From assembly GCA_009746045.1 (NCBI GenBank), contig RPFO01000299.1:1-62000 (forward strand): 62,000 bases of DNA, in the 5' to 3' direction. Each line of letters opens with the position of its first letter. Positions within the stretch are counted from its first letter, which is position 1. The stretch comes from Mesostigma viride. Taxonomy: Eukaryota > Streptophyta > Mesostigmatophyceae > Mesostigmatales > Mesostigmataceae. The notes below the pieces were generated by a model, which had not been told where the DNA came from, did not search any database, and was given only the letters and a program-made list of their open reading frames with translations. Below, in pieces: positions 49,051 through 62,000 of this stretch. The translations under genes were made by a program, and so were the position numbers.

Positions 49051-50745
49051 AAATGACAAAAATGGCTGACGGCGGTATGGCTATAAAGCCTATGATGGCG
49101 GAGCTCAGATCTTTTGCGTCTGAGCCCCAAAATTCGGTCAGATTACTTGCATTTGATGCACTTTTTTCAGACGCACACGCCAGTATAATCGGTTACGGCT
49201 GAAACACAGTATTGCCAAAGTTACTCACGCCGACAAGCAGCTATGACCACCCCAAAAGCAAAACGGGGTTAATTGGAAAAGGAGCTTGCCGGCTCCCAGC
49301 CCAACCCACTCGCCATCGTCCTGGCCCGGCCAGCCTTCTTCTGGGCCCGCAAACCAACCGCCATGCAGCAAATTCCCCATCGCCAAGCGCCTCGCCAGAG
49401 CCCAAGAAACCCTGTCACGAACACAAATGGCGAAAGTACCAACCAGATTACGACTGCTTTTCTTTCCTTCGCTGGCTGCAACTGACCATGCAGGTGGGAA
49501 GAATGCGCCGAAATAGTGCATTTTTTAGCCCAGGAACGCAAGCTCGTTGGGCCCTACTATACGCCCATCCCCGGCGCCGACAAGGTTGAAGGTGGAGGAG
49601 TTCCTCTCCACGCCAGTGACCCGGCGGGCCACGTACTCTCCGCCTCGCTATCCTGTGCAGCTTAACTTCCAGCTAACGAAAGCCGACATCACAAGCAAAT
49701 AAGCTCCGCAACCTAGCACGGCCTGCGCCGCCAGCTGCCACATCGTCTCCCTCCCTCTGCAAGGATGACATCCGAGCAGTGCTGGAGGAGCACGTGACCT
49801 GGCTGTTGGCCGAGAAGCTGTCAGACCTCGCTGAATACGACGCTCAACACGGTGGAGGCCCAGGTCTCCAATGTGGAAACCAAGGTCGTCCACAAGCTCC
49901 AACCTCAGTTCACGGCGCTGCACACCGCGCGGCGCAGGCATCCGAGACACACGCTGCACTTGTCTCTCGCCTTAACCAGGTGGAGGGCAAGTCACTGTGG
50001 CGTGCTCATGAAGAAGCTTAAGAAGCCATCACCGCCTTCACCGAGGCCCTGGCCTCACAGGTCCCGAAGATAGCGGAGCAGACGGCCACCATCGCATCCG
50101 ATGCAGCCACCCCGGCTGGATGCTGGTGACCTCCCGCCCCTCTCTTATGCGGACCTGCTGCGCACGGACAGCGACCGCCTCCACCACCGACGCCATCGCT
50201 ACGAAACTCCAGGAGCTTGAAGACCTTTGCCAGGCATGCACAACAACGCCAGAGGCCACCGACCGCACCCGGTCCGCCGCGACTGCCGGGCCGGGACCGT
50301 GGTGCTGCGTCGCTTCCCCCAGAAGCCAGGTGAGACGTCAACCTCCCTTGCCGACGAGCTTAAGGACCAGCTCCTTACCGGCCTCATGGGCCTGGTAGGT
50401 GAGGTAGAACTGCATGCAGCAGCGTGGGCATGCCACCGCCTTCCCCACTCACGGGATAAGGCGGCTCCCCCGCCAGTCCTGCTCACCTTCCCCTCCCGTG
50501 AGGACACTTAGCAGCGGTTCGATCCTCTCTCGTCGCAATTAGCGGTTGCACGACCTCACCTGGACGCTGGACGGTACCGGCCCGCTCAGCAGCAGCAGCG
50601 ACTCGACCTGTGGCCGGAATACCTCCGCCACAAGCAGGACCCCCAGAAGCCCATATGCAAGGTGTACTGCATGGAAGGGCGCCTGGGGCGGGGACCTGAT
50701 GATCAACCACAAGATGTGAACGCCCGGCCTCAGCGGGCTATGGAG
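49050..50745 (+). mobile_element. ORF1-B retroelement with 5' end, degenerate
   Basis: Starts with a 5' UTR (49065-49210: ATGGCTGACGGCGG, GGAGCTCA, CTGAGCCCCAAAATTC, CAGACGCACACGCCAGTATAATC) shared with the region before the intact ORF1 at 60982. Then comes decayed ORF1: a coiled-coil-like region LEEHVTWLLAEKLSDLAEY and VEAQVSNVETKVVHKLQPQF (49780-49910), LLRTDSDR / ATKLQELEDL, GETSTSLADELKDQLL, LMGLVGEVELH, PPVLLTFPSRED and AAAATRPVAGIPPPQAGP-type sequence to about 50745. It has many frameshifts, but both ends of a full-length element can be followed. Confidence 0.65.
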
Positions 50746-51803
50746 TAGCTTGCCTAATAGCCCTTAGTAGCTCAGTTGTATCCATGGGTAGTCACTGCCG
50801 CTATGGCAGCCATGCTTATATAGAATGTTTGCCTAGCGTTGCCAACATACCTATCATGCAAGGAGACAACCAGCGCAGGCCAGAAATCGGGAGAATCCGG
50901 ACCATGGTAGCTCGAGCCTGCCGTTATCTTGTCCGCGTGTTCGAGTCGTTCAGGATGATGAAGATGAATGGTGATGGAAATGTGTATCCTTGTGCATTGA
51001 AATTATGGCTGGCTTACGTGTAGAGCGACTAGATGACCTAGACGGTGGGGCCGGAAACAGCATGCTTGATCAGGGCGTGTGTTTCGAGCCTAACTGGCCG
51101 GGAGTGTCTAGTGGTGAGCACCATTGCTGCGATCGCTCTCCCATGCACCATTTACGAGGAAATACCCGCAAATGGAAAACCACTGAAAAGTTAGCTAGTC
51201 AGTCATCACGTTAGCCATGCCATGATTCCAAACGTCCAAGAACTGCACACGGTGCAAAGGCAAAAAGCCGGAGGACAGCACTTTCAAATGTGCGGCGGGA
51301 ACCAAAAGCCCGCGGATGCCAGAAAACATCGTGTTGCTGCAGCGACGCGACGATGTGGACAACGAATCCAGTGCCAAGCTCGGAACGGCCGCAAAGGAGA
51401 TCTGGCATCACACGGTTCAGATGTGCGGATACCTACTATAGTCACGTACCGCTCACGCACGGTACACAACCAGCCATAGCCTTAGCTTAGTCCTCGTACA
51501 GCCATGCTACGTCCTGGCTTATTGTTGATCAGATCGATCACTTGCCCACGCTCCTTGTTATGCCCTGCTCACATGGGTTTTATTGCACCCACAGATTGCC
51601 GGATGGACCTTAGCGTGTCCGTTTAGCTAGCGTGCCGGAATGCCTAGCTGCATGTGGCATGCCTTAGTTAGGCATGAAGGAGACTGGGGGTCTCTGCCCT
51701 TAATTTCTCCAGTTGTGCACACATATGCACAGGGATTAAAAGCACTTCGGTGCTCCGTGACTCCCCAACGGGAGCACGTGTTTAATTAAATAATTAATTA
51801 ATC
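50746..51803 (+). mobile_element. 3' UTR and tail of the ORF1-B copy, with a 580-bp insertion
   Basis: The B-type 3' UTR starts as in the 20179 copy, breaks at about 50855 (ACATACCTATC) and resumes at about 51435 (CTATAGTCACGTACCGC...GGTACACAACCAGCC). The intervening 580 bp are absent from the other B copies and have CTAT at both joints, so they are probably another insertion that I cannot name. The end has the UUCG hairpin AGCAC-TTCG-GTGCT, GTGCTCC...GGGAGCAC and a TTAAT tail (51781-51803). Confidence 0.65.
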
Positions 51804-53991
51804 CGGCTCTGGTTCCATGTCCCCGAGCGCCGCGCCCGGCCCAGTGGCCCGCCCCGACTGGTCTGCTCTACGCCCGGTCCGGGGAGATCCTGAGGACTGG
51901 ACGGACGCCGAGCGCTAGCGGAACCGGTGCCGACTGGATCGAGTACCTGTCAGCCCTGGACGCCCGGGCGGACGTCGACAAGCTGGACACGGGCCGGTGC
52001 TCCCAACGCCGCCATTTTTGCGGGCTTTGCGGCCCGCGCCCCGTTGCTGGCCGCTCGGCACCTGCCGGTCATGCCCCGCCGCCGCCCCGGCCCGATCTAC
52101 CGCCATGCAGGACCCCACTAGGCGCCAGGCGGCCTGAAGACCTTGAACGGGTCTTCAGGCCGCCCGGCACGGCCTCAAGCGTATTTTCTGTTTTGGCACG
52201 CCGCAAAGGTGAAAACCATTTGCGTTCAGTGCCGGTCCGCGGAAAACGTGATCTGCAAATGAATCCGACCGGAATCGAACTGGGGACCTCTCGCATGGCC
52301 AATCTTTTGCTGACTAGATAGGACGGACGTCTCAAGCGTATAACCGGGACCCACTGTGCACAGAAACCGGTGCTCGAGGCCGTCCTTGTGGAGGCGCCTA
52401 CGAGCACGCTCAGGAGGCAGAGGCGGCCCAGTGCATCGCAGATGCCAAGGCCTGCATGCCAAGCTCGCAACCAGGGCAAGGACATGTGGTACCACCTCGA
52501 CCGGCCCGGCAACCGGCGGCAGCGCACCCCGGTGGAGCGCATGCACGGGGGACGGCACGGCGCCGGTCAGCCTCGACCGCTGGTTGGCCCACAATGTTTC
52601 CTTGACAGGTGGCGTGGGCAAGTAATCTGATCATAGCCAGGACGTAGCATGGCTGTACAAGGCACCATGCTGCGCTGATGTAGAGCGCTCTGTGGCCTGC
52701 CCACTTGTGGCAGTGAGAGAAGCTACTAGGCGCCCTCATTGTGTATAGACAGGGGTTTTAATGTTCCTTTACGAGCTGTATTGGCACCCACGTGACGCAG
52801 TCACATGCCTTATATAAATGAAATGTCTTATAGCTGCAGTACTTGATACATCGGTCAGTTCACGTCTTCCTCGATCAGACAACCCTAGTCCTTATTATAG
52901 ACGACGTTGGAACGCCATGCGTTCAGGAATGGTTGTCTCACATGTAATACATGCGTGCTCTTCCATATTTGTTCCGGCTTCCCTTGACAGCAAACTCTCC
53001 CAGTGATTGTGCTCTTCTGCTCAGACTATGCACAGTTAATAAACATGCAGGGCCTGGCCGGGCACCAATTTCAAGGCAGGAGAGAAACTAGGGTGCGCAC
53101 GGCCCCTGCTCGGCGCCTTCTTGATGTGCATCAATCCGTCAGGCGCCGGCGGCATAAAAGGAAACTCGATCCTCAAAAAATTAGAACGGTGACTCCCCAA
53201 AATCAGCGAGGCGTGTGAATGAATTCAAAGTTATGAATCTGCGTTTGTCAAGTCGTTGGGGATGATTGAAATTCGAATGGAAATGGAACTGTGTACGGTC
53301 CGGACGTCTAGTTAAAAATATGGTACGTTAGCCAGCCATGTTTTTATGTTGATTGTGAGGCCTAGACGGTTAATAGCAAAAAAAATCGCATGCTATATAT
53401 ACTAGCCAGTGTTAATTAATTAATATATACTAGCATGTGGCGCTCCTTTACAACGTTGTGGAAGGACGAGAGTAGTCGGATGAGAGGAAACCAGCACGAA
53501 GCCTGCGGAAGCTGCGTGGCTGTCTGCAGTGAATTCAACGTGTAGGAAGACGTGCGTGCGGTCCGGCCATTTACTGTGGTCAGGATGTCCTGATATTGGC
53601 CTGGTCGATCTATGCAGTAAAAGTTAAAATGGACTGTCTAATGCATGCTTGCGTATAGCCGTCTCACTAAATGTTTGGCTGTCTCGCAAAAAGAGAAAAC
53701 GACAATTAATCATCACCAAGCTCATTCCCTCTTTAAATTTGCAGAGAAATAAATAATTTTCATCAGTTATGTACATCTTTCCCTCTAGCAGATGCTTCTC
53801 AAGGAAAGTCCATGATAGGGGTGTACCCCAGAGCTGCCCCGCCCATACTGATTGTCTCGCTTCTTACTCCACGTTTGCACCGTGTCAAGGGTGTCATTTA
53901 CGCAATTCAGCACACTTCCAGTGCCGCGCATACAGCTGGCTCTTGCATGTGGTGGAGAAGCACCAGCAATCTGGACATCCCATCATCGCAG
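51804..53991. other. Unassigned region, with a tRNA-like B-box
   Basis: No convincing gene. The first 350 bp are GC-rich with open stretches that I cannot assign. On the minus strand around 52335-52258 the sequence GCGAGAGGTCCCCAGTTCGATTCCGG looks like a tRNA anticodon-arm side plus T-loop (RNA polymerase III B box), with a possible acceptor pair (TCCGTCC with GGTCGGA, one mismatch). The D and anticodon stems do not close properly, so it is at best a tRNA pseudogene or tRNA-derived SINE. From 53,200 on the DNA is AT-rich and featureless. Confidence 0.35.
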
Positions 53992-54767
53992 TTACATCTT
54001 TGCCTCCTTTTCCAGTTTAGTAATAGACTCTTGCAGGATCTTCAGCTCCTTTTTATATTCAGCCTTCTGTAGATCTATATCTGGCGTGCGAGGCACCTGA
54101 CGTAGCTGGTCCAGCGCAGCAATCGTAGTGGCCCGTTGATCTCGCAATTCGTCAAGGGCGGTACGCACGGGGGTTAATTGGAATGCTCTCACAGCATCAC
54201 CGGTCGCATTTGCGGAAAGGCTAGCCGCGGTCTCCAGTGGCTTAACCGGCTGCTCTGGCTGTGTGTAGTACTGGTACCCGAAATAAGCTCCAGCACTAAC
54301 GCCTAACGCGATCACCCAGCCGGGGAGCAGAGGCTTGCGCTCGGGCGCCTGCACGATCCATCATCCATACGAGACAGTGCTAAGTGGTCGATAAGTATGC
54401 AGCGTGCATATGAAAAAGTACATAATGCACATAACGCCCCAGCCATAAAGTTGGAATGCAGGTCTGCTGACGGGTGAAAAAGGCACGCATGAACGCACGG
54501 AAAGCTCACGAGTTAAAGGATAAGCAATACATGACCGCCAACAAGACGCTGCGTATACGGACGCATATATACGTCCCACATGTGTACCTGACAAACACCC
54601 ACATGCCGAACGCAAACGGTTCTTCCAAATTTTACCTGTGAAGTTGGTTTAGCCGCGGACTTCGTAGTTGCCGCGGCTTCCCCTGTCGAAAATTCACGAA
54701 ATGGTGGGCACAATTTCTTGCCAGCCAGAGCCCTGCTCAAATTGTGTCGTGCGCAATTCATACTCAC
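53992..54767 (-). CDS. Probable mitochondrial one-membrane-segment protein, 2 exons
   Basis: Exons 54767-54636 and 54348-53992 (minus) join in phase at a GT-AG intron of 287 bp, giving 162 aa. The N-terminus (MSMNCARHNLSRALAGKKL...FREFSTGEA) is basic, poor in acid residues and has an R-x-F-S processing-type site, as in mitochondrial presequences. One hydrophobic segment (GWVIALGVSAGAYFGYQYY) follows the exon junction. The C-terminal 90 residues are a charged helix (TALDELRDQRATTIAALDQL, KELKILQESITKLEKEAKM). I do not recognise the family; an inner-membrane assembly or scaffold role is a guess. It is transcribed divergently from the Rpt6 gene 549 bp away. Confidence 0.75.
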
Positions 54768-55316
54768 AAAATTTCAAGATATGACAATGCGGCGGGTTCA
54801 CCAAACCGGATAACTTATGACGATCCTGCAACCACGAAACGTGGCCTATAAAGCAGAAATATCGAGGTGAGCGATGGCTGTCGCGCGCAATTCCAGTACA
54901 GTACTGTACCCACATTTCTGCCTGTCGCACCATTTTCGCGCGAGGAGAAAGCATCTCCTGACCGGCCTTTTCAGTCGTTGTATAGGACCCCTCTTTTATA
55001 CCCATTTGTACAGCAGGTGGCTACGAGGTAGGGACTTTCGTACAGAGTCCGTCCTGGAAAGGTCTTTCCTGGGAGTGTCGCCCCGGGGAACTCCCTGCTC
55101 CCCAGCAGGCCGAGCAGACCAGACGGACGTCCGGACTCCGGACTCGTGTCCTGCCATGGCGCAAATTCAGTGGCACCTTTGATGTGAACGTGAGGGGCAA
55201 GTCGTTTTGCTCGCATACAGGCACCCGAAGGCGGCCATAGAGTTAGCAAGCTTGCTTTTGAGTTTGTTGCAAAGAAGTTTTGCACACACGAGGCGGCTTT
55301 TTTTCAACCAGCCAAG
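54768..55316. promoter_or_regulatory. Divergent promoter region of the mitochondrial protein and Rpt6
   Basis: 549 bp between two start codons pointing away from each other, with no gene inside. It must contain both promoters and leaders. I see no clear TATA box; GTGAGGGGCAAGTCG and similar motifs are not diagnostic. Confidence 0.55.
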
Positions 55317-59238
<3,922 letters not shown>

Positions 59239-60383
59239 GGGCGAGGGAGGAATCTTACATGCACCAAAGCAACAAGCGGTGGAAGTAGGTGGCTCGAAGA
59301 AGAGTGACCCTCTCAACAAGAAGCTGTGGATGCAGGGGAATGGGAAGGAGGAGCCCCGGGGCAACAAGCGGTGGAGGGAGGCGGCAAACATGCGAACACA
59401 AAGCCTGAGAAAACAGTGGCATAGACAGTCCAGGAGACAAAGCTACACAAGCAGTCGCGGAGGCAAGCACAGGCGATGCAAGTCCCTGGGTGCCGCACAA
59501 TCAGTGGGAGCTGGTGCACGGGTCCCTGGGCACCATTGCAGGCGTACCAGCGGAGACTCAGCCAGCGGTGGTGTGTGAGAGTGGAGGTGGCGCTCGGGTG
59601 TCATGGGCAACGGGCGTCGACGCTCACTTGGTTGCTGCGGCTCCCAGTGTCTGCTGCGCTTGGGGCATTGCCTGCCCGCAATGCGTGGTTGGAAGATGTG
59701 CCGGGGATGGAGCTGGCTAGAGAGCCAACCACCGAGGAAGGCAGAGTCTTTGTCTGCGCACACTATGTGGACGGGTTGTCCAAGGATGCGCCCCTGGCAG
59801 CCCGAGTTATCTCTTCCTAGGAGGGGATGCAGCTTGAGTTGTCAGCCCAGCCCTAGGGTGCTGTGGCTGTCGCCATCCCTGGTTGCACACATTGCCTACC
59901 TGCCTGGGTAATATGGCCCCAATGTTGCAGTTCGTTTGCCCTTTGGAGCACCTTTTTCCAGGTAGGGAATCCATGTTTGAATCCGTATCTGAAGTTGTTG
60001 CGGCTGCTGTTACCGCGCTTCCTTGCCAAAGTGCACCTCAGGAATCCCAAGCCCTCCGATGCCACTGTAGTTAAGTGTACATCACCAGCCTGGGCATGGG
60101 ATGAGACATAATACAGTTGGGATCGGGTTGCACGTTTCCCTACCTCCGCCTCACACCCGTGGATATGGTCAACAGTTGATCTTTGGCTGCCAATTCACAA
60201 GCCTTGGTTTTGTGTGGCCTGTCGGCTGACTGTTGTTTGTATATAAGATTGGCTTCGTGGATTGAAAAATCAAATAATCGCATTCCACAAGCTTTGGTTC
60301 TGCTTCCATGGGAGTCCACGGACAATATTTCACCGGAAAATAAATATTGCACCGCCTGAGCTTGAGCCTTTCCTCTGGGGCGT
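59239..60383. other. Rpt6 3' region
   Basis: No gene visible. The first 150 bp contain imperfect repeats of AACAAGCGGTGGA / AACAAGAAGCTGTGGA that echo the last coding bases of Rpt6 (AAGAAGCTGTGGAAG), so the end of the gene was probably locally duplicated. The rest is unique sequence leading into the LINE remnant. Confidence 0.45.
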
Positions 60384-60662
60384 TTGCAACGGATTCTACG
60401 AGATGGCCTCCCCCCACCGATGTATTGGAAGACTGCTGTCCGGGTCATGCTCTGCCAGGGCAAGGGGTCCGCCGCGGATACCGGCAACTACCGCGGCGTC
60501 GATCTGCCTCCAAAGCTTCATGCATGTGCCATGAAAGTCTTCATGCCTCTCCTGCTGAACCGGATGCGCGCCAGCCTCGATTCCCGCTTAGGTGAGTCCC
60601 AGGTGGGCTTGGAACCGTGTTGGTCGCAATTGTGTTATGGTCACCATGACAGCGCCACCTGA
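60384..60662 (+). pseudogene. Reverse transcriptase N-terminal fragment of a LINE
   Basis: The frame reads PPPMYWKTAVRVMLCQGKGSAADTGNYRGVDLPPKLHACAMKVFMPLLLNRM...GESQVGLEP. W-K-x-A, K-G-K-G, N-Y-R-G-(V/I)-x-L and a following helix with L-x-x-R-(M/L) are the opening motifs (RT0/RT1) of non-LTR reverse transcriptases. The catalytic YxDD region is absent, so it is a dead fragment. Its frame is disturbed just upstream. Confidence 0.7.
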
Positions 60663-60849
60663 TCGAGGCAGCACAACGGAGTGGGCCGCCTGGCCCCCGG
60701 CATCTCACCATTGCTATTGATCTTCATGTCCAGATTACACAAAGGCATTCTCGAGATACGTACGGGGTTATGTGGGAACCACCCTTGCAGGAAGTAGCTT
60801 AGAATGTATTATAGGCTCATATGCCCCCTCTCATAGAACCCGAGCCACG

Positions 60850-60981
60850 AGGTAGCCATGGCTGACGGCGGAGCTCATAACTTTCACGTTTGAGCCCCAA
60901 ATTCAGCTGTGAATATCACTATCGCTTCGTCTTTCTAAGACGCACATGCTGATATAATTTTCCGAATCTAACACGCAATAT
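60850..60981 (+). promoter_or_regulatory. 5' UTR/promoter of the ORF1 retroelement
   Basis: ATGGCTGACGGCGGAGCTCA, TTTGAGCCCCAAATTC and AAGACGCACATGCTGATATAAT match the sequence at 49065-49190 in the same order and spacing, before another ORF1. A conserved 5' end on two independent copies points to an internal promoter of the element. Confidence 0.55.
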
Positions 60982-62000
60982 ATGACGAGCAAACGTCCTT
61001 TGACGCAACGCAGTTTGGCGGATGCGCTCGCCCATGAAAATGCGGCAGCTGCGGCTGCAGCTTCGCCATCAGGTCCGGTAGACAGCGGTGACACTAGTCG
61101 TGCACTGGTGGCCACCCAGCAACCTCCCGGGCTTAATGCCTCGCCATCGGCATCGCCTGACCCGAAACGCACCCGCCCAGCCGACAAAACAGGATGGTCC
61201 CGCCCCTCGGAACCGCGCTTTCGGCCCCACCCTTTCAAGGTCGATGATCACGACTGGAACAACCTGTCTCCTTACGATGCTATGGACTGCATCTTCTACG
61301 GGGACTACGCCTCGCTTTACGACCTGTGCCTCCATCTTTACGACCAAGGTCGCCTCATCGGCAGCAACGGCAGCCGCTGGCAAACCCACGGCGCCCTGCT
61401 TGGCTGCCCCCGCCCCCAGCTCCAGCACACCATCCTCAACTCCCTTCTCGAGCGCTCTGACGACGAGATCTGGGCTCCATCCATCTCCGCCCCCACCCTC
61501 CGTTCCATCCTCACGGAAGCCTTTCAGCAGCACGTGACCCCCCTTGCTGCTGACGTCGCAGCAATGGGTGGCACGCTGGCTGCTGAACTTCCTCACATTT
61601 CCGCCGCTGCCGCCTCCACCTCCACTGCCATTTCCGCCTCCACTGCCGACATCAAAGCCCAGCTCCTCGACCTCGACCAACGCCTTCAAGCCACCGCCAA
61701 CGCCCTTGAGAGCTTGCATGACACCGCCGGCCTCACCGCCCAGGCGGTGAAGGACATCGCCGCCCAGCCGGCGTCTGCTGGCCCGGCCGGCGATGCTCCC
61801 TCCACCTGGGCGGACTTGCTTAAGCAGCACACCACCTCCACCACCTCCACCATCTCGGCACAACTCAAGCAACAAGCCCTCGACCTTCGCGAGGAAACCG
61901 ACATCGCCCGGCGCAGCCACAATGTCATCGTCAAGCACTTCGACCAGCCGGCAGGTGAGACCTCCACGACCCTTCTTGAGGCATTTAAGCGCGACATTCT
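60982..62000 (+). CDS. Intact ORF1 (type A) of a retroelement, runs off window
   Basis: From ATG at 60982 the frame is open for 339 codons to the window edge, the only undamaged ORF1 here. Residues 1-90 are low-complexity (Ala, Pro, Ser). About 95-170 form a globular part (HDWNNLSPYDAMDCIFYGDY, CLHLYDQGRLIGSNGSRWQ, RPQLQHTILNSLLERSDDEIW). About 175-310 are helical and Ala/Thr-rich with coiled-coil character (AAMGGTLAAELPHIS, QLLDLDQRLQATANAL, LKQQALDLREETDI). At 313-320 HNVIVKHF starts the RRM-like block seen in all other copies. The order coiled coil, RRM, C-terminal domain is that of L1 ORF1p, an RNA-binding chaperone. The C-terminal block should follow past the edge, as at 18735-18423. Confidence 0.8.
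   Translation, partial: MTSKRPLTQRSLADALAHENAAAAAAASPSGPVDSGDTSRALVATQQPPGLNASPSASPDPKRTRPADKTGWSRPSEPRFRPHPFKVDDHDWNNLSPYDAMDCIFYGDYASLYDLCLHLYDQGRLIGSNGSRWQTHGALLGCPRPQLQHTILNSLLERSDDEIWAPSISAPTLRSILTEAFQQHVTPLAADVAAMGGTLAAELPHISAAAASTSTAISASTADIKAQLLDLDQRLQATANALESLHDTAGLTAQAVKDIAAQPASAGPAGDAPSTWADLLKQHTTSTTSTISAQLKQQALDLREETDIARRSHNVIVKHFDQPAGETSTTLLEAFKRDI

Noticed and set aside
52258-52340. Functional tRNA gene
   Set aside because: The T-arm looks right but the anticodon and D stems do not pair; kept only as a tRNA-like remnant.
61069-61938. 289-codon minus-strand frame rich in Gly and Val
   Set aside because: Antisense of the intact ORF1 at 60982, whose protein matches several other copies in the window.

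Overview
The window looks like nuclear DNA of a microbial eukaryote, most likely an alga. The evidence is intron-dense housekeeping genes with GT-AG introns, a short run of TTTAGGG/TTTTAGGG telomere-type repeats (the heptamer of plants and many green algae), many decayed non-LTR retrotransposons, and an integrated eukaryotic DNA virus. I cannot name the species, and the green-algal reading is an inference.

Layout. (1) 1-11,405: the right-hand part of an endogenous virus of the polinton-like/NCLDV-like kind, compact and intronless. Virion-type genes run on the minus strand (1-4,673). On the plus strand follow a coiled-coil protein, an A32/FtsK-type packaging ATPase, an AT-hook protein, a tyrosine recombinase, and an archaeo-eukaryotic primase joined to a herpes origin-binding-protein-like SF2 helicase. 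Several genes are broken by single-base frameshifts, mostly at short homopolymers. The major capsid gene is not in view. (2) 11,578-12,435: an array of 110-bp repeats, each holding a 12-bp hairpin, then telomere-like repeats. (3) 12,560-20,600: nested retroelement fragments. (4) 20,834-21,378: a CGAA microsatellite. (5) 21,631-30,308 (minus): a 12-exon IMP dehydrogenase gene. (6) 30,996-41,851 (plus): a 15-exon DDX21-type DEAD-box RNA helicase, head to head with IMPDH, with minisatellites and a MITE in its introns. (7) 42,383-51,803: more nested retroelements. (8) 53,992-54,767 (minus): a two-exon mitochondrial-type one-membrane-segment protein, head to head with (9) 55,317-59,238 (plus), a six-exon 26S proteasome ATPase Rpt6. 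(10) 60,384-62,000: a reverse-transcriptase remnant, then the 5' end and intact open frame of one retroelement ORF1 that runs off the window.

The retroelements appear to form one system. Autonomous APE-type LINEs are present only as pieces (endonuclease, RT, post-RT C-terminus). Beside them are ORF1-only elements in which an L1-ORF1-like protein is followed directly by a 3' UTR, a terminal stem-loop and a microsatellite tail. Some ORF1-only copies share their terminal stem-loop with the ORF2-bearing copies, which suggests they are mobilised by them, much like mammalian HAL1 elements. The ORF1-only retroelements and the virus with its flanking hairpin array are the two most novel-looking parts of the window.
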